Source: Onthomonas sp964456525
GTDB lineage: Bacteria; Bacillota; Clostridia; Oscillospirales; Oscillospiraceae
Length of the DNA stretch: 43,226 nucleotides
Direction of reading: 5' to 3'
Assembly: GCA_964456525.1 (NCBI GenBank)
Contig: CAYWAP010000013.1
Coordinates: 1 to 43,226 of the forward strand
In this document: one piece after another, positions 1 through 8,880 of the stretch
Layout of the letters: the number at the start of each line of letters is the position of its first letter
Numbering within the stretch: position 1 is the first letter of the stretch
The notes under the pieces: generated by a model
What the model was told of the DNA's origin: nothing
Seen by the model: the letters and a program-made list of their open reading frames with translations, nothing else
Database searches by the model: none
Position numbers and translations under genes: made by a program

Positions 1-54
1 AACTGACAACCTTCTCATTACGAGTGAGATGCTCTGCCATTGAGCCACAGAAGC
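1..54 (-). tRNA. tRNA-Thr (anticodon CGT), 3' end missing
   Basis: Read on the minus strand, the sequence starts GCTTCTG (acceptor 5' half, 54-48). It continues with a D arm GCTC/GAGC (45-42 / 34-31) and an anticodon arm TCTCA-CTCGTAA-TGAGA (29-13). A short variable segment follows, then the T-stem 5' half GTCAG (7-3). The seven-base anticodon loop places CGT at 22-20, which decodes ACG (Thr). The T loop, the 3' half of the T stem and the acceptor 3' strand lie outside the window, so this is a partial gene cut by the contig edge rather than a broken one. Confidence 0.9.
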
Positions 55-69
55 ATTTCAACAAGAGAT

Positions 70-98
70 ATTGTAGCACAAATTTCCGTTTTCGTCAA
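70..98 (-). promoter_or_regulatory. Sigma-A promoter of tRNA-Thr
   Basis: On the minus strand TTGACG (98-93) and TACAAT (75-70) are separated by exactly 17 bases. The predicted start falls about 8 bases before the tRNA 5' end. The rest of 55-362 (308 bases without a gene) holds only this promoter and the hairpin at 321-349, and I see no coding sequence in it. Confidence 0.8.
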
Positions 99-320
99 GT
101 GTTTGTGTCGTTTTTTTCTCCGCAAGATTGCGTCCAAACCGCTTCCCCTCTGGGGAACTCCGGCCGCGCTGCCGCCCACCAACGGCTTACCCAAATTCTC
201 CGGCCTGCCGGTATGTTCCTCACAGGCCAGAGCGCCCCAGGGAGGGCTATTTTCCCGCCACTGCTTTGCCCTGACGGGCTTTGCCGTGAGGCAGCGCCCT
301 CCTTGGGACAGCTCCCTTTG

Positions 321-349
321 ACCTGTGCGGCATGGGCCGCCGCACAGGT
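321..349 (-). terminator. Hairpin downstream of the ABC exporter operon
   Basis: ACCTGTGCGGC (321-331) is perfectly complementary to GCCGCACAGGT (339-349), giving an 11-bp stem with a 7-base loop starting 14 bases after the stop codon of the 363-2255 gene. No T-tract follows on the minus strand. It may be a factor-dependent or RNA-stabilising end rather than a classic intrinsic terminator. Confidence 0.45.
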
Positions 350-362
350 CGTTCGCGCCTTG

Positions 363-2255
363 TTAACTGTTGATTGCGTTGCCGGTATACAGCTGATAAT
401 ATCTGCCCTTCTGCTCAATCAGCTGATCGTGGGTGCCGCGCTCAATAATCCGGCCCTGCTCCAGAACCATGATGCAGTCCGAATTGCGAACCGTTGACAG
501 CCGGTGGGCAATGACAAAGGTCGTACGGCCATTCATCAGCTTATCCATACCATCCTGCACCAGCTTCTCGGTACGGGTGTCAATCGACGAAGTTGCCTCG
601 TCCAGAATCAGCACAGGGGGATCGGCCACAGCAGCCCGGGCGATGGCCAGCAGCTGACGCTGTCCCTGAGACAGGTTCGCGCCGTCGCCATAGAGCATGG
701 TGTCATAGCCCTCGGGCAGATGGCTGATGAAGGTATCTGCATTGGCCAGCTTTGCCGCGGCGATGCACTCCTCGTCGGTGGCGTCCAGCTTGCCGTAACG
801 GATGTTCTCCATGACCGTGCCGGTAAACAGGTGGGTATCCTGCAGGACGATGCCCAGAGAGCGGCGCAGGTCTGCCTTTTTGATCTTGTTGATGTTGATG
901 CCGTCATACCGGATTTTACCGTCCTGAATGTCATAGAAGCGGTTAATCAGGTTGGTGATGGTGGTCTTACCAGCGCCAGTGGAGCCGACAAAGGCGATCT
1001 TCTGGCCCGGGGTTGCATAGAGTTTGATGTTGTGCAAAACGATTTTTTCATCGGTATAGCCGAAGTCCACATCGTCGAAGACGATGTCGCCTGTCAGCTC
1101 CACAATGTCTGTGGTGCGCTCCTGCTGGTGGGGATGCTTCCAGCCCCAATGGCCGGTGCGCTTGGGGGATTCCAGCAGCGTACCGCCGGCCTTGACCACG
1201 TTCACCAGGGTGCAGTAACCGTTATCAACCTCCGGCTCTTCATCCAGCAGTGCAAAGATACGCTCCGCGCCTGCCATAGCCATGATGATAAAGTTAAACT
1301 GCTGAGAGATCTGGTTGATGGGCATCATCAGGCTCTTATTCAGCGTCAGGAAGGAAGCCAGACGGCCCAGCGTAAACCCGCCAAAGCCCTGGATTGCCAG
1401 CAGGCCGCCCACGATGGCGCACAGCACGTAGCTCACATTGCCCAGCTGGGCATTGATCGGGCCAAGGATGTTGGAGAACTGGTTGGCGTTGAAGGAGCTG
1501 TCACAGAGCTGGTCGTTGAGCTGCTTGAACTCCTCCAGGGTCTTTTCCTCGTGGCAGAAGACCTTGACGACCTTCTGGCCCGCCATCATTTCCTCAATAT
1601 AGCCGTTCACAGTGCCGATGTCCTTCTGCTGCTTCACAAAGTAACGGCTGGACAGGCCCGCCATCTTTCTGGTGATCACCAACATAATCAGAATGACCGC
1701 CAGGGAAACCAGCGTCAGCACCGGGGACATGCGGATCATGGAAACCAGCACGGCCACGATGGTAATGGCACTGTTCACCAGCTGGGGAATGGACTGGGAG
1801 ATCATTTGGCGCATGGTGTCAATGTCGTTGGTGTAAACGGACATGATGTCACCATGGGCGTGGGTGTCGAAATACTTGATGGGCAGGGATTCCATGTGGG
1901 TAAACAGATCATCTCTCATCCTGCGCTGGGTTCCCTGGGTAATATAAACCATAATACGGCTCTGGGTGAACGATGCCACTACGCCGAATGCGTAGAAAAT
2001 GCCCACGCGGCCAATGGCGCGAAGCAGGTCGCTGAAATCGGGGTTTTCCTGCAACAGCAATGGTGTAATGTAATCGTCAATCAGGGTCTGCATAAACAGC
2101 GTTCCCTGAACCGTAGACAAAACAGTGATCACGATGCAGCAGAAGACGACAATCCAGGCCACTGCATAGTATTTCATGGAGTACCCCATCGTGCGCTTAA
2201 ACAGCTTTCCGGGGTTTTCAATCCTTGTACTTTCTACTCTTCTGGGGTTAGCCAT
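363..2255 (-). CDS. ABC exporter half-transporter, canonical-ATPase subunit
   Basis: This 630-residue protein is a transmembrane domain fused to an ATP-binding domain (type IV exporter, multidrug or lipid export class). Six membrane helices occupy about the first 330 residues. The ATPase half carries Walker A GSTGAGKTT, a signature LSQGQRQ with a non-standard third residue, Walker B LILDEATSSID with the catalytic Glu present, and the switch histidine in IAHRLS. It shares one base with the stop of the preceding gene (TAATG), and GGGAGGTGAG precedes its ATG, so the two are probably translationally coupled. With its partner at 2255-4006 it should form a heterodimer in which this subunit supplies the hydrolysis-competent Walker B. 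Substrate unknown; the MarR context suggests drug or toxic-compound efflux. Confidence 0.9.
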   Translation of the reverse strand: MANPRRVESTRIENPGKLFKRTMGYSMKYYAVAWIVVFCCIVITVLSTVQGTLFMQTLIDDYITPLLLQENPDFSDLLRAIGRVGIFYAFGVVASFTQSRIMVYITQGTQRRMRDDLFTHMESLPIKYFDTHAHGDIMSVYTNDIDTMRQMISQSIPQLVNSAITIVAVLVSMIRMSPVLTLVSLAVILIMLVITRKMAGLSSRYFVKQQKDIGTVNGYIEEMMAGQKVVKVFCHEEKTLEEFKQLNDQLCDSSFNANQFSNILGPINAQLGNVSYVLCAIVGGLLAIQGFGGFTLGRLASFLTLNKSLMMPINQISQQFNFIIMAMAGAERIFALLDEEPEVDNGYCTLVNVVKAGGTLLESPKRTGHWGWKHPHQQERTTDIVELTGDIVFDDVDFGYTDEKIVLHNIKLYATPGQKIAFVGSTGAGKTTITNLINRFYDIQDGKIRYDGININKIKKADLRRSLGIVLQDTHLFTGTVMENIRYGKLDATDEECIAAAKLANADTFISHLPEGYDTMLYGDGANLSQGQRQLLAIARAAVADPPVLILDEATSSIDTRTEKLVQDGMDKLMNGRTTFVIAHRLSTVRNSDCIMVLEQGRIIERGTHDQLIEQKGRYYQLYTGNAINS

Positions 2256-4006
2256 TACTGCTCACCTCCCATATGTTGGTCGAAGTCGCCGCCGCCCTGG
2301 GTCTGGCTCTCATAGACTTCGCGGTAAATTTCATTGCTTTCCAGCAGCTCTTCATGGGTTCCGCAGCCGTTGATCTTGCCATCGTCCATGACCAGAATCC
2401 GGTCCGCGTTCTCCACGCTGGAAATTCTCTGGGCAATGATGATCTTAGTCGTCTCCGGAATAAACTCGGCAAATGCTTTGCGGATCTTGGCATCGGTGGC
2501 CGTGTCCACGGCGCTGGTGGAGTCATCCAGGATCAGCACCTTGGGCTTCTTCAGCAATGCGCGGGCAATGCACAGGCGCTGCTTCTGGCCGCCCGAGACG
2601 TTGCTGCCGCCCTGCTCAATATACGTATTGTAGCGCTCCGGCATACGCTCGATAAACTCATCGGCGCAGGCCAGACGGCATGCCTCCATACACTCCTCTT
2701 CCGTGGCGTTCTCATCGCCCCAGCGCAGGTTTTCCAGGATGGTGCCGGAGAACAGGACGTTTTTCTGCAGCACCACAGCGACCTGGTTGCGCAGCGTCTC
2801 CATATCATATTTCCGGACGTCCAGGCCGCCAACCGAAACCGTGCCCTCCTGCACATCGTACAGACGGGAAATCAGGTTGACAAGGCTGGTCTTTGCGCTG
2901 CCGGTGCCGCCGATGATACCGATGGTTTCGCCGGCCTTGATGTGCAGGTTGATGTCGGTCAACACCTTGTTTGCACCCTCTTTATAGGCAAAGGAGACGT
3001 TGTCAAAGTCAATGGAGCCATCCTTCACGTCATAAACCGGCTCCGGCGGATTGTGCAGGCTGGGCTCTTCCGTGAGAACCTCTGCTACACGCCGGGCGGC
3101 GGCGGCGGACATGGTCACCATGACAAAGACCATGGACAGCATCATCAGGTTCATCAGGATGGTCATACAGTAGGTCATCAGCGCCATCAGGTCGCCGGTG
3201 GTCAGGCTGCCGGCCACGATCATATTGGCGCCAATCCAGCTGATGAGCAGAATACAGGTGTAGATGGTCGCCATCATCAGCGGCGTATTGGAGGCCACAA
3301 TGCTCTCCGCCTGAACAAACATCCTGTACAGGTTGCCGCTGGCCTTGGTGAACTTCTTGTTCTCGTACTCCTCACGGACATAGGCCTTTACCACGCGGAT
3401 GGCGGAGATGTTCTCCTGAACGGAGGCGTTCAGATCATCGTATTTCGTAAAGACGACGTCAAAATACTTCCTCGCCTTGGTAGAGAGAAAGAACAGCAGC
3501 CCGCCCAGAATCACAACCGCAATCAGATAAATTCTTGCCAGACGGGCGCTGATGTAAAACGCCATAACCATCGCGCAGATCAGAGAAATCGGCGCACGGA
3601 TACAAATGCGCAGAATCATCTGATAAGAGTTCTGAATGTTGGTGACGTCGGTGGTCAGACGGGTGACCAGGCCGGCTGTGGAAAACTTGTCGATATTGGC
3701 AAAGGAAAAACGCTGGATGTTCTCAAACATCGCCTCACGCAGATTTTTGGCAAATCCAGCAGATGCCTTGGCGCCATACCGGGCGCCCATCATACCGGCA
3801 AACAGGCCGACCAGGGCACAAACCACCATGATGCCGCCCATTTTGTAAACGTGGTCCATATCGCCGTTTCCGACGCCCACATCTACAATGGACGCCATCA
3901 GAAGCGGGATGACCATCTCCATCATAACCTCAAGGACCATAAACAGGGGCGTCGCAATGGACGAGCGTTTATACTCCTTAATTTGTGCCATAAGGGTTTT
4001 CAGCAT
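2255..4006 (-). CDS. ABC exporter half-transporter, degenerate-site subunit
   Basis: This 583-residue TMD-NBD fusion is the partner of the 363-2255 protein. Walker A is GGTGSAKTS and the signature is a good VSGGQKQR. Walker B reads LILDDSTSAVD, with Asp in place of the catalytic Glu, and the H-loop reads IAQRIS, with Gln in place of His. In heterodimeric exporters of the BmrCD, LmrCD and TM287/288 class one nucleotide site is degenerate in just these positions, so this is expected family behaviour rather than decay. The start ATG at 4006 follows AAGGAGG. It lies 59 bases after the marR-like gene, in one operon. Confidence 0.9.
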   Translation of the reverse strand: MLKTLMAQIKEYKRSSIATPLFMVLEVMMEMVIPLLMASIVDVGVGNGDMDHVYKMGGIMVVCALVGLFAGMMGARYGAKASAGFAKNLREAMFENIQRFSFANIDKFSTAGLVTRLTTDVTNIQNSYQMILRICIRAPISLICAMVMAFYISARLARIYLIAVVILGGLLFFLSTKARKYFDVVFTKYDDLNASVQENISAIRVVKAYVREEYENKKFTKASGNLYRMFVQAESIVASNTPLMMATIYTCILLISWIGANMIVAGSLTTGDLMALMTYCMTILMNLMMLSMVFVMVTMSAAAARRVAEVLTEEPSLHNPPEPVYDVKDGSIDFDNVSFAYKEGANKVLTDINLHIKAGETIGIIGGTGSAKTSLVNLISRLYDVQEGTVSVGGLDVRKYDMETLRNQVAVVLQKNVLFSGTILENLRWGDENATEEECMEACRLACADEFIERMPERYNTYIEQGGSNVSGGQKQRLCIARALLKKPKVLILDDSTSAVDTATDAKIRKAFAEFIPETTKIIIAQRISSVENADRILVMDDGKINGCGTHEELLESNEIYREVYESQTQGGGDFDQHMGGEQ

Positions 4007-4065
4007 AGAAAACTTCCTCCTTACAAATCGTTGTTCTTACGTTTTGAGTGGAACCGCAGCCGCTG

Positions 4066-4503
4066 TCAATCGTCTTCCCGAACCGTGTGATACACGATTT
4101 GTAAAAGCCGCAACAGCTCCTGCTGTTCCTGGGCCGTCAAGTTGGAAACCAACTTGATCTCGGATTCTTTCATTTTTTCCTGGGCGGATACACAGTGCGC
4201 GACCCCTCTCTCCGTCAGTCGAACCCGTTTAATCCGCCGGTCCACAGGATCGGCATAGCGGACAACCAGCTGCTTCTTCTCCAATCGAGAGACAGTCCCC
4301 ACAATCGTAGGCTGGGCAACATGATAGTACCGCTCCAGTTCTTTCAAACTGATGCCGTCCTCACCGACACAGCCCAGGAGTCTCAGCATATGCCCCTGCC
4401 CCAGAGTCAAATCCTCACTTTGCAGGTCACGATTGACTCGTTTTTCCAGGGATTCTCCAATTTTTTTAATCAGAAAGCCGAAATCATTTTGCCTCTCTTT
4501 CAT
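4066..4503 (-). CDS. MarR-family transcriptional regulator
   Basis: A 145-residue protein with the MarR winged-helix layout: an N-terminal dimerisation helix, a central helix-turn-helix (about residues 45-70, containing LKELERYYHVAQPTIV), a wing with the family-typical DPVDRR signature, and a C-terminal helix. It is the first gene of the MarR-ABC-ABC operon. A perfect 11+11 palindrome over the operon promoter is the obvious autoregulatory operator. The usual model is repression of itself and the exporter until a ligand releases it; that is family knowledge, not visible here. The start follows AAGGTGGTG. Confidence 0.9.
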   Translation of the reverse strand: MKERQNDFGFLIKKIGESLEKRVNRDLQSEDLTLGQGHMLRLLGCVGEDGISLKELERYYHVAQPTIVGTVSRLEKKQLVVRYADPVDRRIKRVRLTERGVAHCVSAQEKMKESEIKLVSNLTAQEQQELLRLLQIVYHTVREDD

Positions 4504-4559
4504 TTAGCACCACCTTTCTTTTATCCAGCACCACCTTCTTACATCATGTACGGGAATAT

Positions 4560-4588
4560 AGTATAGCCCACTCTTTCACCTAAGTCAA
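4560..4588 (-). promoter_or_regulatory. Sigma-A promoter of the marR-ABC operon
   Basis: On the minus strand TTGACT (4588-4583) and TATACT (4565-4560) are separated by exactly 17 bases, 56 bases upstream of the regulator's start codon. Confidence 0.85.
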
Positions 4589-4605
4589 TAGCGTGCTATT
4601 GACTT
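4582..4605. promoter_or_regulatory. Palindromic operator over the -35 box
   Basis: AAGTCAATAGC (4582-4592) and GCTATTGACTT (4595-4605) are perfect inverted repeats with a two-base centre. The left half contains the whole -35 hexamer, so a bound dimer would block RNA polymerase. The MarR-family product of 4066-4503 is the likely ligand. Confidence 0.75.
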
Positions 4606-4855
4606 TTTTGGTAAAAATTTCCCCCCGCTCGAACCTTGAAAATATGCAATTTGACAGGTCGTATAACCGCCGGAATTTCCAGCCCCTTGACGCGCTTTCC
4701 GGGGCCTTCGCAGGGCGGCTGCAGCCTTGTGTTCCTCCGCCTCCGGCCGCAGGGCAACGGGGCGCGGGGCCGCAGGCACAGCCTGCTGGCCCCGCCATTA
4801 TGACTGTCCTGCTGTTTTCTCATGCCAAATCTTATCACAATTTATGCACTTTGAC

Positions 4856-4884
4856 TTGTGTATTCATAAGATTTCAGCTATAAT
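4856..4884 (+). promoter_or_regulatory. Promoter of the first esterase gene
   Basis: TTGTGT (4856-4861) is followed 17 bases later by a perfect TATAAT (4879-4884). A stronger -35 look-alike, TTGACT at 4851-4856, is 22 bases from the -10 and so badly spaced. The 4606-4920 stretch (315 bases) holds only this promoter and GC-rich sequence with no recognisable gene. Confidence 0.6.
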
Positions 4885-4920
4885 ATTGGGTATGTTTCTA
4901 AGCAATTGAGGTAAGTTATT

Positions 4921-5883
4921 ATGAAAACTGATGTTTTGTTGTCCATGCGCCAGGAGCAGGAACGTATGAACCGCGCCGTGGACGTCAACCAATTTCCCAA
5001 AGAATTTCTAAACATCCCCTATGCATTTGATGCCCCGGAGCAGAAAATGGACATTTTCCTCCCAGGTACGGATCGGACCTATCCCGTGGTTCTGCTGGTT
5101 CACGGCGGCGGCTGGGCCTGGGGCGGCCGGCGGGAGGAGTGCCTGTCCTCCGTCTATCAGATCATCTCCCAGGGCTATGCACTGGCCACGATGGACTACC
5201 GCCGCTGCCCGGAATATGAATGGCCCGCCCACATCGAGGATGTGCAGACGGCCATCCGTTTCCTCAAGTCCCACGGCCATGAATACCAGCTGAACATGGA
5301 CAAGCTGGTCCTCTGGGGCAACTCCGCAGGGGCGCACTTGTGCGAACTGGCCGCCTCCATGAGCGGGAAGGAGCCATGGGTCGGCAAGGGCGACTTGTAT
5401 CCCGAGGCGGACAACCGCATTGACGGGGTGATTTCCATGTACGGCGTTTCCGACTTCACCCTGGACGAGATGAAGGGCACCCCCCTCTTTGACGACTCCG
5501 TCTCCTACGAGACGTTGGAGATGGCCAGCGCCTTCTATCATGTGGACAAGACCTTCCCGCCCATCCTCCTCCAGCACGGCGATGCAGACCAGATGGTCCC
5601 CGTCGGCCAATCCATCCGTTTACACAACCGCGTGCGCGGCCTTTGCGGCCCGCAGCGCAGCACATTGGAGATCTTTCCCGGCGCGCGGCATGCCTCCCCG
5701 GAGTTTAAGACCTCTTATAACATCAACCACTGTCTGGACTGGTTGGACTGCATTTATTTCGACGGCCCCGAGCAGCCGGACCGCACCCCACTGCCGGAGA
5801 TCAAATTGGTTGCCAATTTGGATCCCCGCACGGATCCCTTTGAGCACTTCGTCACCAACATCGACCCTCATACCGAGGAGTGA
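4921..5883 (+). CDS. Alpha/beta-hydrolase esterase, HSL/BD-FAE-like
   Basis: A 320-residue serine hydrolase without a signal peptide, so probably cytoplasmic. HGGGW (residues 61-65) is the oxyanion-hole motif. The nucleophile is Ser135 in GNSAG. HGDADQMVP supplies Asp223 and GARH supplies His257, completing the triad. The family includes carboxylesterases and (feruloyl/acetyl) carbohydrate esterases; the exact substrate cannot be read. GAGGT ends 8 bases before the ATG. A paralogue with its Ser at the same residue number lies across the assembly gap at 6071, and a GntP-type permease follows. The set may take up and de-esterify a carbohydrate- or acid-derived compound, which is inference from proximity only. 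Confidence 0.85.
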   Translation: MKTDVLLSMRQEQERMNRAVDVNQFPKEFLNIPYAFDAPEQKMDIFLPGTDRTYPVVLLVHGGGWAWGGRREECLSSVYQIISQGYALATMDYRRCPEYEWPAHIEDVQTAIRFLKSHGHEYQLNMDKLVLWGNSAGAHLCELAASMSGKEPWVGKGDLYPEADNRIDGVISMYGVSDFTLDEMKGTPLFDDSVSYETLEMASAFYHVDKTFPPILLQHGDADQMVPVGQSIRLHNRVRGLCGPQRSTLEIFPGARHASPEFKTSYNINHCLDWLDCIYFDGPEQPDRTPLPEIKLVANLDPRTDPFEHFVTNIDPHTEE

Positions 5884-5897
5884 AAAACGGGCCGAAT

Positions 5898-5997
5898 NNN
5901 NNNNNNNNNNNNNNNNNNNNNNNNNNNNNNNNNNNNNNNNNNNNNNNNNNNNNNNNNNNNNNNNNNNNNNNNNNNNNNNNNNNNNNNNNNNNNNNNN
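5898..5997. other. Assembly gap (100 N)
   Basis: Exactly 100 consecutive N, the conventional placeholder for a scaffold join of unknown length. It sits 14 bases after one esterase gene and 73 bases before its paralogue. Any terminator or promoter between them, or an additional gene copy, would be hidden here. Confidence 0.99.
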
Positions 5998-6070
5998 TTA
6001 TATCATTTATGTTTATCCCGCCGTGCTCTGTCATGCCCGGATAAAAATACCATGTTAAGGAGGAACATGC

Positions 6071-7060
6071 ATGGATAAAAACTACCCAACCAACCGCTCC
6101 GTGTGGATCAAGTCCGAACCGGAAATCGACGTCCGCCAGTTCCGCAAAGCCGAGCTTGATCTCCAGTACGCAGAAGAATCGGTGAACCAGATTCTGGACA
6201 TCTGGTATCCGGATGAGGGGGAAGCCCCCTATCCGCTGGTCATCGTCTTCCACGGCGGCGCCTTTGCAGCCGGTCACAATCGCACCCACTACATCAAGAG
6301 CATGTGCAAGCCCCTCTCCCAGGGCTATGCCGTTGCCACCGTGGAATACCGCCTGTACCACGAGGCCAAATGGCCCGCCCAGCTGATCGACGGCAAGGCC
6401 GCCATCCGTTTCCTGCGGGCCAACGCCGAGAAGTATCAGCTGGACCCGAACCGGTTTGCCGTCTGGGGGAACTCCGCCGGGGGCAACGTCACCCAGCTTC
6501 TGGCTCTCACCGGAGACGTGCCGGAAATGGACGATCTGTCCGTGGGCGTGCCGGCCTCCAGCAAGGTGCAGGCCGCCATCGCCTGGTACACCACCAGCGA
6601 ACTGATGAGCTGTGAACAGTTTGGCACCGACATCGCCGAGGTCCGCAACGCCACCGGTGCAGGCAAGGGCATGATGCCCAACGACGGAAAGGGCAACCTC
6701 TCCATGTTCGCCGAACTGCTGGGCTTTATGCCCCTTTATTACCCGGAGAAGACCCTGAAAGCCAGCCCCATCGCCTACGTCACAGAGGACTGCCCGCCCA
6801 TGCTGCTCCAGCACGGCACCAACGATCTGGTCATTGACTACCACCAGTCCGTCTATATGAAGAACAAGGTTGACCTGGTCTGTGGCGAGGGCCGTGCGGA
6901 ACTGGATCTGTTTGAGGGAGAGCCCCACGGCAGCCAGGTCATCAAGGCCGACCCGAACATCGAGCGCTGCATTGACTGGCTGGACAAGATCTTCTGGGAC
7001 GGCAAGAATCCCTATCGCGGCCCCCTCAAGGAGATCACCGTCCTGCCCCGGGAGGAATAA
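6071..7060 (+). CDS. Alpha/beta-hydrolase esterase, paralogue of 4921-5883
   Basis: A 329-residue serine hydrolase of the same fold as the gene before the gap. The oxyanion motif is HGGAF (61-65), the nucleophile Ser135 lies in GNSAGG, Asp252 in HGTNDLV and His286 in GEPHGS. It is longer between nucleophile and Asp than its neighbour, around residues 150-220, where the lid or substrate loop usually lies, so the two probably differ in specificity. AAGGAGGA precedes the ATG. The promoter may lie in or near the N run. No signal peptide is seen. Its neighbours are the paralogue upstream and a GntP-type permease 253 bases downstream. Confidence 0.85.
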   Translation: MDKNYPTNRSVWIKSEPEIDVRQFRKAELDLQYAEESVNQILDIWYPDEGEAPYPLVIVFHGGAFAAGHNRTHYIKSMCKPLSQGYAVATVEYRLYHEAKWPAQLIDGKAAIRFLRANAEKYQLDPNRFAVWGNSAGGNVTQLLALTGDVPEMDDLSVGVPASSKVQAAIAWYTTSELMSCEQFGTDIAEVRNATGAGKGMMPNDGKGNLSMFAELLGFMPLYYPEKTLKASPIAYVTEDCPPMLLQHGTNDLVIDYHQSVYMKNKVDLVCGEGRAELDLFEGEPHGSQVIKADPNIERCIDWLDKIFWDGKNPYRGPLKEITVLPREE

Positions 7061-7313
7061 GTCCCTCCCGCTCCACCCGGGCCGGCTTTCCGCCGCCCCC
7101 ACGCTGCATCCACTTGCAACTGGCCTGCAATGGGATGTATGATTGTTTGAGAATTTGTGTCCGCGAACCGGGCCGCTGAGGCCGCCGGCTTTTGAGAGAC
7201 ATTTCCTGCGGCCTGCCCCATGCGGCGCGCCACGGCACAACCGGCTCCTCTACGGCGCCCCTCCCTCTGCGGACATAGATTTGAAAAGAAAGTTATGAGA
7301 AAGAGGTAATTCT

Positions 7314-8666
7314 ATGGCATCAATAATTTCCGTTATCGGCCTGCTAATCGCAGCGGCAGTCTTTATTGTCGTCGTCTGGAAGGGGCTGGATGTGTTTACA
7401 TCTACCATCCTGGTCTCCTTCATCATCATCATCACCAGCTGGCTGAACTGGTGGGACGCCCTGACTGACTACGCGTCCGGTTACTGCGGCTTTATCGCCA
7501 GCCAGATCTTCGTTCTGGTCATAGGCGCCGTCTTTGGCGAACTGATGGCCGCCTCCGGCGCGGCGGAGTCCATTGCAAACCTGATTACCGAGAAGCTCGG
7601 GGTCAAGAACGTCATTCTCTCCATCACCGTCATCACCACCATTTTCGTGTATGTGGGCATTTCCGGCTTCGTCGTCCTGTTTGTCGTCGCCCCCATCGCC
7701 ACGGTGATGATGAAGCGCGCCGGTTATGCCTACCGCATGATTCCGGGCATCATTTTCATCGGCGCCACCAACTCCGCGATGCTGCCTTACGCCATCAACG
7801 TCACCAACACCATCCCCTACTCCATCATCATGGAGCAGCTTCCCGACGCGGATACCTCCCTGGGTTCTGCGCCCATTCTGGGCATTGTCGCCTTCGTCGT
7901 CTCCACCCTGATCGGCTACTGCTACATGGTTCACGCCGCCAAGACCACCGCGATCAAAGAGGGCACCGTGGTAGACGACACGAAGCCCGTCAAGATCGTC
8001 CCCACCCGGGATGACCTGCCCCCTGTGGGGATTGCCATCATTCCCTTTGTCGTGGTCGTCGCTCTGGTGTTGATTCTCTCCAACATCACCGTGTTCTGGC
8101 CCGCCGCCATCGAGTCCATGGACGCCAACGCTGTGGTTGTGTTAGCCATGTTTGTGGGCTGTGTCCTGCTGTTTGTGCTCTGCCACAAGCAGATCGGCGC
8201 TGACGTCAAGGGCACCATTGCCAAGGGCGTGAACAACGGTGTGGGCGCCACCGTCATGGCGGCAGCCATCATCGGCTTCTCCACCGTTTTGCAGAGCTCG
8301 ATCGGCTTCACCGCCATCCAGAATTGGGTGCTGGGCCTGACTCTGAATCCCTACATCACCGAGTGGCTGGGCCTGAACATCTTGGCCGGCATCATGGGAA
8401 GCGGTACCGCCGCCGTTCAGACCTTCTTCCAGTACTTCACCACCACCCTGGTCCAGCAGGGCGCCAATCCCGCCGCTTTGCACCGGATTGCCCCCGCAGC
8501 CGTCACCGGCATGAACACCCTGCCCAACGCAGGCGGCATGGTGGCTCAGCTGAACTGGATGAAGATCTCCCTGAAGGACGGTTACTGGTATGTCTTCATC
8601 ACCTCCGTCGCGGCTCCCATGGTCGGCGCCCTTGCGGCGGTTCTGGTGGCCATTGTCCTGTATTGA
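7314..8666 (+). CDS. GntP-type organic-acid/sugar-acid permease
   Basis: A 450-residue integral membrane protein with roughly eleven or twelve hydrophobic segments and few charged residues outside one central hydrophilic loop (about residues 215-245). Features fit the GntP/ion-transporter superfamily: paired re-entrant-type segments rich in Gly, Ser, Thr and Asn (for example GATNSAMLPYAINVTNT and the late GSGTAAVQT and GMNTLPNAGG stretches). Family members import gluconate or related hydroxy acids with protons. The substrate here is not readable, and a citrate/lactate-type carrier of the same superfamily remains possible. An AGAGGT sequence ends 6 bases before the ATG. A hairpin terminator follows at 8701. 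Confidence 0.75.
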   Translation: MASIISVIGLLIAAAVFIVVVWKGLDVFTSTILVSFIIIITSWLNWWDALTDYASGYCGFIASQIFVLVIGAVFGELMAASGAAESIANLITEKLGVKNVILSITVITTIFVYVGISGFVVLFVVAPIATVMMKRAGYAYRMIPGIIFIGATNSAMLPYAINVTNTIPYSIIMEQLPDADTSLGSAPILGIVAFVVSTLIGYCYMVHAAKTTAIKEGTVVDDTKPVKIVPTRDDLPPVGIAIIPFVVVVALVLILSNITVFWPAAIESMDANAVVVLAMFVGCVLLFVLCHKQIGADVKGTIAKGVNNGVGATVMAAAIIGFSTVLQSSIGFTAIQNWVLGLTLNPYITEWLGLNILAGIMGSGTAAVQTFFQYFTTTLVQQGANPAALHRIAPAAVTGMNTLPNAGGMVAQLNWMKISLKDGYWYVFITSVAAPMVGALAAVLVAIVLY

Positions 8667-8700
8667 TCCCCCCCTAATAACCCACCTCTAACCCACCGCT

Positions 8701-8735
8701 CCCCCGTTGCCCCAAGGCAGCGGGGGAATCTTTTG
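8701..8735 (+). terminator. Terminator after the GntP-type permease
   Basis: CCCCCG pairs with CGGGGG around an inner GCC/GGC, closing on a CCAA loop (8701-8726). It is followed by AATCTTTT. Confidence 0.6.
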
Positions 8736-8760
8736 TCCTCCTCTCTGTCCTCCAGCGGCG

Positions 8761-8786
8761 CACTTTTTGCAAAAAAGTGACTTTTT
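8761..8786 (+). terminator. Second terminator-like hairpin
   Basis: CACTTTTT (8761-8768) and AAAAAGTG (8772-8779) form an A/T-rich stem with a very short loop, followed by a T-tract at 8782-8786. It lies about 60 bases after the first terminator and may back it up. Confidence 0.4.
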
Positions 8787-8844
8787 CCCGAATTTATTCC
8801 CAAACTTTTTCACGTTATTTCGCTGAATTTCGTATGTTCGCGGG

Positions 8845-8873
8845 TTGCCATGCCACAGGGAAGGGCCTATAAT
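8845..8873 (+). promoter_or_regulatory. Sigma-A promoter of serC-serA
   Basis: TTGCCA (8845-8850), exactly 17 bases, then a perfect TATAAT (8868-8873). Transcription should start near 8880, which puts the structured leader at the extreme 5' end. Confidence 0.85.
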
Positions 8874-8880
8874 AAAATAT

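Noticed and set aside
504..2315. Long open frame on the plus strand opposite the ABC exporter gene
   Set aside because: It is antisense to a clearly homologous ABC transporter, its translation is rich in His, Gln, Asp and Gly with no recognisable domain, and it has no ribosome-binding site. This is a codon-bias shadow.
2255..4006. Degenerate Walker B Asp and missing switch His taken as a dead transporter
   Set aside because: These substitutions are normal for one half of heterodimeric exporters, and the partner subunit has the complete catalytic set.
4851..4856. TTGACT as -35 of the first esterase promoter
   Set aside because: It is 22 bases from the TATAAT; the weaker TTGTGT at 4856 has the correct 17-base spacing.
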